This document shows positions 44,027 to 55,700 of a DNA stretch of 64,000 nt, piece after piece. The position numbers and the translations under genes were made by a program. The first letter of the stretch is position 1. Every line of letters begins with the position of its first letter. This DNA is from Globodera rostochiensis (lineage: Eukaryota > Nematoda > Chromadorea > Rhabditida > Heteroderidae): the NCBI GenBank assembly GCA_018350325.1, contig JAEVLN010000016.1:1224693-1288692 (forward strand). The letters are read 5' to 3'. The notes beneath the pieces were generated by a model. It was not told the origin of the DNA, searched no databases, and was given only the letters and a program-made list of their open reading frames with translations.

Positions 44027-44640
44027 AGAGAGAGGTAGACGGCGAGAGTAATTTAATTTGGACATCAACGCCCCCCATCTAAAAATTGTTTTTTTGAAAA
44101 ATTTCTTGAATTTTATTTTTTGAAGAATAGTGTGCTAAGAAGAGAGAGGCAGACGGCCAAATTCCGACACTTTCTCGAGTTTTAGCATAACCTCCCCTTC
44201 GAGTTTATACGGATCTAAAGTACAATTTGGGCAGCTTCTGAAATAACAACGGTTCTGCTGTAGTTTATGTTGGACTCAATTAATCTGCTCATTAAGGAGC
44301 TTTATCTTGGACCAAAATGGACTCCAAAATAAAGTCTTACCACTCAAGAGGATTCGAAACCCGCACCCAATCCGACTTAACGAAAAGACAAATTGTCAAA
44401 AAATACGTCCCAAACAAAATCAAATAGCAAATCAATATCATCATTAAAATTCCTGTGCTGGCCATCTTTAGGGATGCCTTTTCATCCCTGTCCCCGGGCG
44501 GGAATGAGACCGGGGATCCCCGTTTTTGGGGATGGGTAAACCGGGGAATGGGGACGGGGATGAGAATAGCCGGGGATCCCGGTTTTCCCGCCCCACCCCC
44601 CGGCTCTAACCCTAATGCTTAAATGCAAAAGTCCTCTTTA
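44027..44640. repeat. Repeat DNA
   Basis: 44027-44155 has the GAGAGAGG(T/C)AGACGGC and CGCCCCCCATCTAAAAATTG units of the 109-bp family. 44160-44450 is unassigned (a GGATTCGAAACCCGC sequence at about 44350 resembles a tRNA B box). 44480-44615 is a GGGGATCCCCGG-rich degraded relative of the MITE at 30380-30510. Confidence 0.45.
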
Positions 44641-44649
44641 GCCTACAAT

Positions 44650-45835
44650 AGTCGTTCGATTTGGTCGCGACCCGTCCATTAGTTGGGAATTGCAGCGGGT
44701 ACAGTTCGGTCAGAGTGAGATTCGGATGAGAATGGTGCAGATACACGCTTTTTAGCTCGTCTTGTGTCAGCACTCCGGACGGAACTGTCAAAAAAGTGGG
44801 AGCTCAGCCGGGTCTTGAAGTCGGAATTACGGAAAAAATGGATCTTACCAATATTATTAGAAAAAGCCTCTTTTGGGATTTGTCTAAAAATGTCAAAAAG
44901 CGTTCTTTTCAGAAAAAAAGTATTAATTCTCAAAATTCAAAGTTGTTTTACGGCATTCCAAATTGTAAGTTCTTTGCGGATAATCAACTCGTCACGGTCC
45001 AGAATCTCACACAATAATTTTTGGCTAATTTTCGAAAACGCTTCTGAGAGGAGCAAAGTGTTGGCCTTCTGATCGATGAAATCCAAACAGCGTTGAGCAA
45101 AGTCCCGAAATTTAATTAAATATTTTATTTTTAATATACATATAGGTAATTACAGTTAATTCATTAGAAAGTATTTTTTGAAATTTGCTCAACCTCTTCT
45201 CCAAGGGAGCGAACATGGTCAAACGCGAGAAAAATATTGCTCAGTTCCGGTATGGGAAAGTTCAAACACGAATTGACAAGTTCAGGAAGATCATATTTTT
45301 TTGCTTAAATTAAAACAAAAATGTAAAAAATCATAAAAATTTTATGACCCGCATAAAGCACAGCGATTGCATTGTCCCCGTTCAGCCCGCTCACATCGTC
45401 CACATAAATGAAGCTGAGCATCACCTTGAACGCCCCCACCTCCACGTCCGGCACCTCCACGGGTTTAATCTCTTCCGAAGGGTCTAAAAAATTTGTTATC
45501 AAAAAATTTTCAATTATTTTCTCAGCTTACCCAACCCCATAAAATAAATTTGTTTTATCAAAACCGCACCGGTCCCAGCGGCGGCGGTCTTTGCATTTCG
45601 GGCATCAAAACGGAACATTGTCTCAAAAACGTCGGAAGACGCCTTCAGAATCAGTTTATGTGCCGGCAGAAGCTTAAACATTTCAAAAAAGTGAGAATTA
45701 TGAAAAATTCGATTTTATCCTCCCAAAACTCGCCTCCTTTTCGTCTCCTTTCCCCACCAAAAATTGAACGTCCGCTTCATTGCCCGTGTCCAGCAAATGC
45801 TTAATACGGTCGACCGAAGAAATTGGTTTTGGCAT
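44650..45835 (-). pseudogene. BTB-BACK paralogue, BACK domain damaged
   Basis: Exons 45835-45734, 45672-45531, 45483-45349, 45303-45194 and 45104-44952 are open and in phase ([40 protein letters not shown]). Exon 6 has lost most of its length: only RQIPKEAFSNNI remains near 44830-44865, and no join keeps frame. Exon 7 survives ([16 protein letters not shown], ending [10 protein letters not shown]). Exons 1-3 with their introns are the same as in the 41603-42928 gene, while exons 4-7 differ, which suggests gene conversion. Intron 1 has the GC donor, and the exon 5 acceptor reads TTTCGG, as in the fusion gene. Confidence 0.7.
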
Positions 45836-46395
45836 TTCAAAAAATTGTCTTTTTAAAAGCGTCTGGAAAAATAGAAATTTTTATTTTAGGAAATTAATCT
45901 TTAAATCGGATTCAAGAGTTATGGAACTTAGGTATATTTGGAATGTCCAATTTCGAAAACTACACGCATTCCGAAATTTTCCAAAAAACATTAACGCGCA
46001 CAATTTTAGGCTTACTTTTTTTTTCTCTGTTCTCTTAGCACTACGCTATCTCACTTTTTTTTTTTGCATTTCTCTAATTCTGCTCGCTGATCTGATTTTT
46101 AAGTACCACAAAACGTCTATTTGCCCTATTTTTATGGCAAAAATGCCATTACTTTGAAATGCCATTTTTCTTAACACTTCTATAGGTAGGATGACATTTC
46201 ACAGAGTAAGCCAAAATCGAAAAAAAGAATAAAAAGGATTGCCCGTTTGCGCAAATTTTGTTAAATTTAATGAAGGAATTCATTTGGAAAAAAAATTTAT
46301 CAGTTGTTCACGGCGCGATACATATGTACATATCAATATGATAAATGTTTATTCCAATTTGAATTTACATCCAATTCCGTTCCTCCTCCGGCGGC
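45836..46395. other. Gene-free stretch
   Basis: Continuation of the BTB duplicate to about 45868, then AT-rich DNA with T-runs (46015-46070). 46300-46395 is 3' flank of the following minus-strand gene (ggcgcgatacatatgtacat, gataaatgtttattcc). No exon is recognised. Confidence 0.4.
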
Positions 46396-47153
46396 TCATT
46401 CATAAAGTTCTTTGAAGTCAATAATGACGCGATTCCCCCGACAATAATTAGCCACCTTTTCGTATTCGGCCCATTTGTCCTTGTCACGTTTAAACGAACA
46501 ACGAATTAACAGCCATATGCCTCCATCAAAGCGCCGCAACTCCATTCGCTCCCCCGTCAAATTATTATTCAATTTAAATGGCACAATGGCAGCAGAAGAA
46601 AAAGTCCAAAAATAAATGATGAAATTGACCGGTTCGATCGAATTGAAAAATGCCTTAAAATAAGAATTTAAACAGAAAAAGTTCAATAAAACAAAACTCA
46701 CCAATTTGAGTCCTTCCATTTCTGGCCAACTCGAATAACGTTGACATTTCAGCACCTTCGGAATGCCATCCCCGCGGGGCGTGTGCAACCATTTGGTCAT
46801 TGCTTGGGCAGAAGAAGCGCCGGCACTGTCATCAGCCGGGAACTCGGGGAAAAGATTAAGGCATTCGATCACTCGGAGCTTTGGGCAATCGCCGAGAACG
46901 GTGGAAGAAAATTGGCGCAAACAGTCGAGATCGGAGGGAAGCAATTCAAATCCGCAAATGTTGTCTTTGAACAAAGGCCAAACATTTTTCCAAATGATTT
47001 CCAAACTGCGGCTTCCGAATGCGGATGTTCCAAAGCAAAGATTGGTCCCTCTGGAGTCGAAAAGTCGGCCGATGCGTTGGAGAAATTCGACGACACTTTG
47101 ATCAATATATCTAAAAAATGAAGAAAGAAATAAACATTTGTGGGAAAACTTTT

Positions 47154-49075
47154 GGCTCAACTTCAGTTTATGCGTCCAATCAAAGTTTTATGCTACAGTC
47201 TAACAAAAGTTAGTATCGAGAATGTGTTGAAATATTTTGGTGTTTTCATGAAAACGACGATACATTAAGAAGTAGAGTCCGAACCAAGCCCAAAAATTTT
47301 TTGGTTTTTTGTACAAAAAAAAACAACCAAAATTTTGGTTTTGGTTTTGGTCAAATTGGGCAAAACCCAAAAGAAACCCAAAAAATTTTGTACAAAATTT
47401 TGTTTGGGTCATGCCCTCTTAGTTTATGTGTTGGGTTCGAACCCGCCGTAGTGCGAGCACTTATTTTTTATTTTTCCTCTTCTCACATACGCTTCCCTCC
47501 ACTAATAAATTTTAAAATAAATTTTGAATTTTTTTTAAAAAGCAAAAAAAGTACCGTAATTTTAAAATTTTGGTTGCAAATCCCTTAACAAATTCAGTCA
47601 AAAATTCAAAATTTTCTCGGCGGCGCCTATCGGCACCGCCGACCGCCACCCCCTAGTAAAGCAGCATTTGCAAAAAGAAATTGGATTTCTGAAAATTCAA
47701 AAAATCGGCAAATTATCGAAATTTTACACAATTTTCTTAGCAATAAAAAAGTTTTGGCATTAAATTCATATATTTACACACCTAAAAAAATTCCTGATTC
47801 AGCCGGTATTCCTGATTGTTGGGTTTGACAGGTGGTTACCCTGATTTAATATAATTCATCGATTTATGATGAGTGGTCAGAAAAAGCTTTGAATAAAACT
47901 TTTATTAAAAAATTTTAAGAAAATCGTAAATTTGGGCATTTTATTATGGTTTCTAAAATTTTTTGGTTTTGTACAAAATTTTGGGTTTTGTCAACCCCAA
48001 AAATACCAAAACCAAAAGAAACCCAAAAATTTGGTTTTGGTTTTGGTCAAATTGAGCAAACCCCAAAAGAAACCAAAACCAAAAGAAACCCAAAAAATTT
48101 TGTACAAAATTTTGTTTGGGCTGAGTTGCCGGTCTCTATTAAGAAGCATGTCATGGTTAGGGCTAGGGTTGGACAAGATCGGATATTATCCGGGCCCTCC
48201 GGATAGCGGTTCCACCGGTTCCTTGACACCCGGATACCGGTACCGGATAGTAATTTACAGCCGGATTTCCGTCCGGATACCGGATATTTTTCAATTTTTG
48301 ATCAAATTTTCACTCAATTTTTGCCAAAAAGTAAATAAACGCATAAAATAAACGAATAAAATCAAATTCAATCAAGTTAGATCGTTAATTTGATTTGTCA
48401 ATAACTCTTCTTCACCTGACAAATGAGGCGACGGTCAAAGCGTACTAGGAATTTTTTGGCGGGGGGGCTGATTCAAACAAAAAAAATCGATTTTATGGGT
48501 GGGCGGTTTCTGAATTTATAGCGCAATGTAAAATTTGTAAAGAAAATTTGAGCATTTTTGTTGATAAAGCCAATTGTTTTGTGAAATTGGTAACTAATTA
48601 TAAAAGCCCATATTTCTCTATTTACTGTAATTTTAAATAGGAAATGGCAAAATGTAACGCAAATTCAAAAATTTTACTAGCGCCAACACCATCAAAAAAA
48701 ATCACTCCGAAAAAATACCACCATTAGGGCTGCTTAACCCGCCCGGGTCCAACCCCCGGATACCGGGTATCCCGGATCCTGGACACGCGTGCCCAAAACA
48801 CCCGTATACTGGTCCCGGTTCCGGATACCCGTTCTTGTCCAACCCTAGTTAGGGCCATGTAAATGTTTTAAACCCTGTTTAAGAATTCGCAAGTAGCCTC
48901 AAATGAAAATGACGATAAATTTCTCGGTTTTTTTGGCTCTCGGTCTCGAGTCTTGGTAAAAATTTCAATTCCCGAGCATCCCTAGTATGAACTTGTGGGT
49001 TAGGATATACAAAGTATAAGCGATGATTGACCTACGCATAAAATTTAGATTGGACGCATAAACTGAAGTAAAGCC
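47154..49075. mobile_element. DNA transposon, 1,922 bp, hAT-like
   Basis: The ends are inverted repeats of about 33 bp (CTTCAGTTTATGCGTCCAAT core). The perfect 8-bp duplication AAACTTTT flanks it (47146-47153, 49076-49083). Removing it restores intron 2 of the surrounding F-box-like gene. Inside are a repeat with 'ttttgtacaaaattttgttt' (47330-47400 and 48080-48115), the GGCGGCGCCTATCGGCACCG module at 47618-47640 and a nested hAT element (48164-48847). No transposase frame was recognised. Confidence 0.85.
48164..48847. mobile_element. Nested hAT-type element, 684 bp
   Basis: It has the same TAGGGTTGGACAAG termini and CCGGATACCGG-rich subtermini as the element at 22199-23093, with the perfect 8-bp duplication GTTAGGGC (48156-48163, 48848-48855). 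It lies inside the 1.9-kb element, so it inserted later. It is shorter than its relative by internal deletion. Confidence 0.9.
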
Positions 49076-49985
49076 AAACTTTTAATGGCTTTCAAATAAT
49101 TTCAACCGAAAATGACCTTATTAGAAGGCATTCAAATCCGATCACTTTAACTGGAAGCGGATTTTGCGGAATTGGCAGCCGACGTTTGAAATCATTGCCA
49201 ATGCGCATGACAATCTCAGCGCCGTTTCCATTAATTGCGCGACGAATTTCCAACCGACCCAACGACCATTCCTTCAACTTTAAACGTTCGTTCACCAAAA
49301 GATAAGTCCATTCTTTCGATTTGAAATGCGCGTCCACCAAACGGTCAAATTGATCGCTGAGAAGCTCCACTTTTAGGCCGAGTTCAAAAGGTCCACAAAA
49401 TTCGAAGACTTCGTAACAAAACGTCGTCGCAAATGGATGAAAAACTGTTTTAAGTCATGAAATTCGAAAAAGTGCGCCAAGTGGTGTTTAGGAACGTAGA
49501 ATCCAAATCTGACTTCCATTTTGACCGATCGAACCCCGGCCTTAAATTCAAGTTTTTCGAAAAATAATCAATTTAAATTTTACAATAAAAAATCGAAAAG
49601 TCGGCGAATGCTTTGGAGAAATTCTATGAAGCGCCATCCGAGCACAAAAGGGCCACAGAATTTAAATACTTCGAACAAAAGGTCGGCACAAATGGAACTG
49701 AAATTTGGGGGTTAAATGAGATGAATGGGTGCCGCAAATAGACAATTTCCCGTTTTGTTAAAATTGGTCAAAAAAACTCCAAAATTTTCTCGTTAACGGG
49801 GAAGAGGCGTGAAACCTTTAAAAATTGTCAGAAATTTTCTTTTAATTGAGAAAACTTCCCGATACCGCTCTACCCTAAATGAAACTGAAAATTCTTCCAT
49901 TTATGGCATAGTTTTGCCTAGTCCTTTCAAAAAAAACTCACATTTCCTTCAATAGTTTCTCCACATTCTTCGGATTGTCCGACAT

Positions 49986-51397
49986 TTGTTTTTTGTTGCA
50001 AATCCAAATAATTTTTACGATTCCAAATGAACTAAAAAACTGTGAAAAGACGGCAATTTTAACATATAAAAAAACTCAGGCCGATCCATTTACAAATTAG
50101 TGAATCGAACGATTTTAAATTCAGATACCGTATATACTCTTATAATCCCCCAACCTCTAATAATCCCCCAAGCTCTAATAATTCCCCCTCCTCTGAATAG
50201 GTTGAAAAATAATCCTGGGGGGATTACAAGCGTATATACGGTACAGAAACTGGTAAGAATTTTCGAAAATTCCTAACAATTGAATTATTGTGCGCAAATG
50301 TGGACTTTATGGGCGATGGATCGGCGAGGGCACACATAAAAATCGATAAATGTTTTCGTCTGACGAGGCGGCAGAGAAGCGAAAACTATTTGGTAAATTT
50401 TTGTGCAATCAAAGTTGAATGTTTGTCTTGTAACGCGGGGTTTGATTTTTCTGAAGATTGCGCCAAGGGCTAAACAGTGAAGAAGGATAGGCACGTAAAT
50501 GCTGGACATCACCGTGACAACAATCAACTTGTGAATGGGCTGCATATTTGCGATACTGTACAAAATTAATTTAAAAAATAAAATTTTCAAGAAATTAAAA
50601 AAAAAAACAATTTTTAGATGGGGTGCGTTGATTTCCAAATTACTCTCGTCGCCTGACTCTCTATTTTTAGCACACTATTCTTCAAAAAATAAAATTTCAA
50701 GAAATTAAAAAAAAATTTTAGATGGGGTGCGTTGATGTGCAAATTACTCTCGCCGCCTGCTCTCTCTTTTTAGCACACTTTTCAAAAATTTTATCATCAA
50801 TTTTTGGAATTGTTCTGCTGGCACTGTTCGAAGTCTAAATTTTGAAAATCTTGATTTTGATTTTTTTTACCATTAATCACCCAAAACCGCTTTAGGCCTA
50901 AGCCACCCTGGCTCGGGGGTGTTAAGCTTAGGCCTGAGCCTAACGAACTTAATAGATTTTCAAAATTTAGAAAACATGCATTCTGAATTTTTAAAACTTT
51001 TTTCGTCGGGACCGCAATTCTGCACCATTGCCTCCTCTCCGGTATTTCGTGCAATTATTTAATGGATGGTTGAGAACTGAAGTGTGGGCACTGAAGTGTT
51101 CGGTACTGAAGTGATGCCTACCGTATTAATCAACCAAATTATCGATTTTTTCTTCACCCCCCCCCCTCAATACCTACTCCCTTCTTCCACATTTTCACAA
51201 TCAGGCCGAATAAGTCACCTAAAATCCACGAATTGAATAGAATGCTTGTCCGGAATCCGGCATGCAAATTCATCTAAAAGAAATGGGTTTTTAGCCAAAA
51301 ATTCGGGTTTTTATTTTGCTTAAATTTATTAAAAATGCCCTTTTTTAGTTTTAACCATTTGGAATCATTAAAATCATTTGGATTATCAACAACAAAA
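49986..51397. repeat. Gene-free DNA with fold-back and dispersed repeats
   Basis: 50126-50242 is a fold-back: TACCGTATATACTCTTATAA and its near-complement (acaagcgtatatacggta) enclose tandem 'taatcccccaacctc' units. 50308-50410 is the GATCGATG dispersed repeat. 50590-50780 holds two units of the 109-bp family. 50890-50945 has the AAGCTTAGGC palindromes. 51120-51350 is AT-rich and ends in the conserved leader of the next gene. Confidence 0.55.
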
Positions 51398-53560
51398 ATG
51401 TCGGACAATCCGAAGAAAGTGGAGAAACGACTGAAAGAAATGTGAGTTTTACTTTATTTCTTCGGGTTCATAGGAATCCCCCCGCCCTCAACGGGGAATC
51501 AAACTCTTTTTTCATGAGCAAAAAGGAAATTTCTGATTCCGGCGGACGAAAGCGCCGGCGCTTTTTCTGCCTTAATGTTTTCTAAAAATGTGCAAAATCA
51601 TATAATTGGAGTTTGCCATATTTTAGGGCTGTTTGAGACTTGAATTTACCAAGACTCGAGACCGAGAAATTTCTCAGGTCAAGCAAGACTCGAGACTTTT
51701 TTGAATTTTTTTGTTGCGATTCACTAATTTTCATTTTAAGCTACAAATTTTCCAAAATAAATTTACACCAAAACATTATCTATCAACGTACAACGTGCTA
51801 TTCCAACGTGTGGCACTTTTTTAGTTAAGGAGTTGCAAATTTTTTAGTTGGAGTTGCAAAAGAGAGCGTCAAAAGCATATGGGGGAGGGACATTCAAAAA
51901 TTATTATGTGAAGTACGAGCTGCTTAATTGTTTTTTGTTGTATTATATATAATTAGAAAATTAAGAGAATTTGATTTAATTATTGTTAACGTTCTGGGGC
52001 AGCAGAAAAATAAATTACAAAATAAAATAATTAAAGCGGGGCCGAACCAGCATACTGACAAAATGAATGAATTTCACAGGATAGTCCAATCTTTAGGGGT
52101 GAAAAAAAGTCTCGGTCTCGAGTCTCGGTTTCCGAGACCGAGAATTGATACCGAGACTCTAGAGTCTAGATCGATACCCAAAAAACCAAGAAACTTCTCG
52201 AGTTGAAACTCGAGACCGATACTCTTGAACAGCCCTAATATTTTAACGCGTTTTGTTTTTACTTTTCGGCCAGCCCCAAGCCCCCCCCCTGAAATAAAAT
52301 TTTTCGTTCTTCAGCGAAAAGTAAAAATTTAAAATCTTTTTTCAGTTTTGTTTGTGCTGACGTTTTGTTCGATGTCTTCAAATTCTGTGGCCCTTTTGTG
52401 CTTGGACTGAAAGTTGCGTTGATCAGCGATCGATTTGACTTTTTGATGGACGCGCATTTTAATTTGAGGGGATGGTCATTGGGCGATTTGCAAATTCGTC
52501 GCGCAATTAATGGAAATGGCGCCGAAATTGTCAAACTTATTAAATGTTTTGATGTCGAGCGCCGACTCCCAATCCCGCAAGAGCCGCTTCCTGTCAATGT
52601 GATCGGATTCGAAAGCCTTCGAATAAAGTCATTTCTGGTTTAATTGTTTGAAATATCTTAATTTTTATTCAATTTCTACATATTTTCAGTTACGTCGATC
52701 GAAGTGTCATCGAATTTCTCCAACGCATTCGCCGACTTTTCGACTCCAACGGGATCAATCTTTCCATTAGAATATACGGCGCCCGCAATCCCGACTGGAA
52801 AATCATTTGGCACCGGATTTGGCCGTTAATCAATGAGAACATTTGCAGCAGTTTTTTGTGTTCCTTTGATTACGAGCGTTTGCGCCAATTCTCTCCGACC
52901 ATTCTCGGCGATTGCCCAAAACTCCGAGTGATCTTTTCCTGTTACGTTTTCCCCGCGTTCCCGGCCGATGACAGTGCCGGCGCTTCTTTGGCCCAAGCAG
53001 TGGCCAAATGGTTGCACACGCCCCGCGGGGATGGCCAGCCGAAGGTATTGGAATGCCGATTTCGTTTGGAAGAAATGGAGGCACTGAAAATGGTGAGTTT
53101 CTTTATTTGTTTTATTGGGCTTTCTGTTTAAGTTCTTTTATTCCATTTTAGGCATTTGTCAATTCGACCGACCCGGTCAATTTCATCATCTATTTTTGGA
53201 ACCCGTCGTCTGACATTGTGCCATTTGAAACGAGGAATAATTTGACGGGGGAGCAATTGGTGTTTCGGCACTTTAAGAATAACTATTGGCTTTTTGTTCG
53301 CTGTCCAATTGAGCGCGACGAAGACAAATGGGCCAAGTGGGAAGCGGAGGCAATTGAGTACAAATCGTTTGATAGCTGTAATCGCATCTCCATTTACTCC
53401 GGAGACAGTGACATCGGCAGGTATTGGGCTAGAAGGGATTTGCCGACTTTTCTCCGACATAACATTCCCGACTCTTCACAAATTCCTTTTTTATATTTCT
53501 ATTTTCAGAATGTTTGACGCAAACGAAGGTCCGAGTGAGCCAAAAAAGAGTAAGAACTGA
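51398..53560 (+). CDS. F-box-like family protein, intact gene (349 aa)
   Basis: Exons 51398-51441, 52346-52627, 52690-53092, 53152-53420 and 53509-53560 (1,050 nt, all in phase, canonical GT-AG sites). Order along the protein: [15 protein letters not shown]-box-like segment ([34 protein letters not shown]); central region ([71 protein letters not shown]); C-terminal region ([22 protein letters not shown]-type [30 protein letters not shown]); tail [17 protein letters not shown]. The tail uses the GPSEPKK exon, unlike the DIGDGL ending of 5483-7233. It is the best reference copy for the family. A probable hAT-type element sits in intron 1. SCF-adaptor role is inferred only from the F-box likeness. 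Confidence 0.82.
51625..52236. mobile_element. hAT-type element in intron 1
   Basis: The ends AGGGCTGTTTGAGA ... TCTTGAACAGCCCT are inverted, with flanks CATATTTT and AATATTTT (7 of 8 alike). Subterminal TCGAGACCGAGA motifs are dense. The interior is AT-rich without a transposase. It accounts for most of the 904-nt intron. Confidence 0.65.
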
Positions 53561-54054
53561 GGACGAGGGAATTTGGAGGAAAATATTAAACTGCTTTTTA
53601 CACATTAAATTGTTGCGTTTTTTTCCTTTGAGATAGAGAAAATTGACCGTTTTGGCACCAGTTTTAGACAAACTTAAGTGGGAAAAATTTAAAAAAATTA
53701 TTTTATCTTTATTTTAAACGCATTTTTATTTATTAATTTTGTCTGCCAACCCAACAGATTAGTGGGAGTTTTACATTCAATGAAAGTTGTCATTGGGTTA
53801 CGGTTTTTTTTACCATAAAAATTCGATTTCGGATCACACAGCGCATTTATTTCATTGTCAGACCGGTCGCTAGCCACTCCACTGACTTTGCAAAAAAGAA
53901 TTGTTTGAAAATGAAAGCCAATGTCGTCGCATTGGTCGCTTTCTTGGCCATCTTCGGGCTCCAAATTCCGTTATCGGCAGTAAAGCTTTGTGTTTCAATT
54001 TGAAAAGGATAAAGCAACAATTTCAATGTTTAGTCTCGATTCTGTTTGAATCCG
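53561..54054 (+). other. Intergenic DNA with a signal-peptide exon
   Basis: At 53911-53999 the plus strand reads MKANVVALVAFLAIFGLQIP then LSAVKLCVSI and stops. The hydrophobic core and the Ala-containing end look like a secretory signal peptide. No downstream coding exon was found before the F-box-like relic. 53840-53870 (cgcatttatttcattgtcag accggtcg) recurs at 54390-54420. It may be the first exon of a truncated secreted-protein gene. Confidence 0.4.
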
Positions 54055-55700
54055 TTCGTCAGCCGTTCATTCAATTCCACTCAGTCGCTTCCTTTTGCCA
54101 CACGGCCCATCTCTTGCTTCGTCCGCTCAATTGGACAACGAACCAACAGCCAATCGCTACCATTAAAGCGTCTCAACTCCAATCGTTCCCCCGTCAAATT
54201 ATTCTTCAATTCAAATGGCACAATGCCAGCAGAAGAAGTCCGAGCACAAAGATAGATGATGAAATTGACCGGGTCGGTCGAATTAGCAAATACTTAAAGT
54301 GAATAAATAGGTGTAGAATCCAAATTGCCCTTTTTCGATCAAATTCGAATCAAAATTTTTGGCAATAAAGAGCATTCAAAAAGCACCATAGCGCATTTAG
54401 TTCATTGTCAGACCGGTCGGGAGCAGGGTTGCAGCGGATCATCCGAAATCCGACCCGAGAAATTTTGGGTAATCCGATCCGAAATCCGGTTAAATGGACT
54501 TTTTTGTCTGATATTCAACAATTTTTATAAGAAAAATGAAACAAAAAATGTATATTTTCCCCTCTACTCAAATAAGCCTCCCCTCATTAATAAGATATTT
54601 TAAATAAATATTCTAATATTTTTTAATTAAAAATGCGAAAGAAAGAATTTTTGAATAAATTCATCACGTCTTCCTGAATTTTTGCTTCAATTTTCTTAAT
54701 GCACTACTGTGTGAAATGTCTTATGTGTGGAAACATCTGCAGTTGGGAAATCATTTGGAAAAAGATTTGGCCTCTGATCAAAGACAACATTTTAAAGCAC
54801 AGTACTGAGGATAATCGTGCTAGACAATGGGCCGCTATGAGGAAAAAGATAATTGTTTTTCAGAAGTTGAAAACAAAAAAGTTTGAGCATTATGCTAGAA
54901 AAATTATGCTAGACAATAGGGCGGCATAAAGAAAAAGATAGTCGCTTGGGGTTGAAACTAAAATCGGATGACACTTTGATCACAATAATTAAAAATATGT
55001 ATAGGTAATTGAACAAAAACATTTGAAGAAAAAACTTGATGGCTTCCAAACAATTTAAACCGACAAATACCTTATTTTAAGCACTTCGAATCCGATCACT
55101 TTGTCAAAAAGCGGCTCTTGCGGAACTGACAGCCGACGCTCAATATTATAGCTAATGCATTTGGCAATTTCAGCGACATTTCCGTCAGCTGCGCGACGAA
55201 TTAACAATTGACCCAATGACCATTCCATCGAATTAAAATGCGCGTCCACCAAAAAGTCAAATCGATCGCTGAGAAGCGCCACATTCAACTCGAGCACAAA
55301 AGGGCCACAGAATTTGAAGACTTCGAACAAAACGTCGTCACAAACGAAACTGAAAACTGTTTTGTCATATGAAAATTTGAAAAAGGTGCTCCAAGTGGGT
55401 TTTAGAGATAGAATCCAATCCGACCTCCATTTTGACCGATTTCGTACCCCGGCCACGAATTCGAGTTTTTCGAAAAAGCAATTTACATTTTACAATAAAA
55501 TATTGAAGATAAACTAAAAACTTTTTTTCATACATTACGGAGTACGGAGAAATCAGAAAAAATATTTCAGGAACTAAAAAGCTGGGACCTAGCTATAAGT
55601 TTCCTGAATATGTCCCACCCTGTTCATTTCTTTTTCAAATTTAAAAAAAAACTGACATTTCCTTCAATCGTTTCTCCACTTTCTTCGGATTGTCCGACAT
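54055..55700 (-). pseudogene. F-box-like family pseudogene
   Basis: Exon 1 is 55700 to about 55657 ([14 protein letters not shown]). Exon 2 is 55349-55071 ([54 protein letters not shown]), fully open. Only the first codons of exon 3 remain near 54990-54955 (DQSV). Exon 4 (about 54300-54055) keeps [13 protein letters not shown] and [10 protein letters not shown], then decays. Between them 54700-54800, on the opposite strand, is an exon 3 scrap ([17 protein letters not shown]), so the locus was rearranged as well as interrupted. Confidence 0.75.

Larger units (their letters stand above)
46396..49985 (-). pseudogene. F-box-like family gene split by a 1.9-kb transposon
   Basis: Exon 1 is 49985-49942 (MSDNPKNVEKLLKE). 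Exon 2 (about 49447-49117) has one extra base near 49420 that breaks EVFEFCG, plus a short insertion giving [17 protein letters not shown]. Exon 3 is 47110-46702 ([51 protein letters not shown]). Exon 4 is 46653-46396 ([27 protein letters not shown]) and ends FKELYE by fusion to the usual last-exon region. The transposon 47154-49075 lies wholly in intron 2. Exons 3, intron 3 and 4 form one unbroken 254-codon frame. Apart from the exon 2 frameshift the gene would be complete. A second copy of the exon 2 start ([19 protein letters not shown]) sits in intron 1 at about 49640-49706. Confidence 0.72.
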
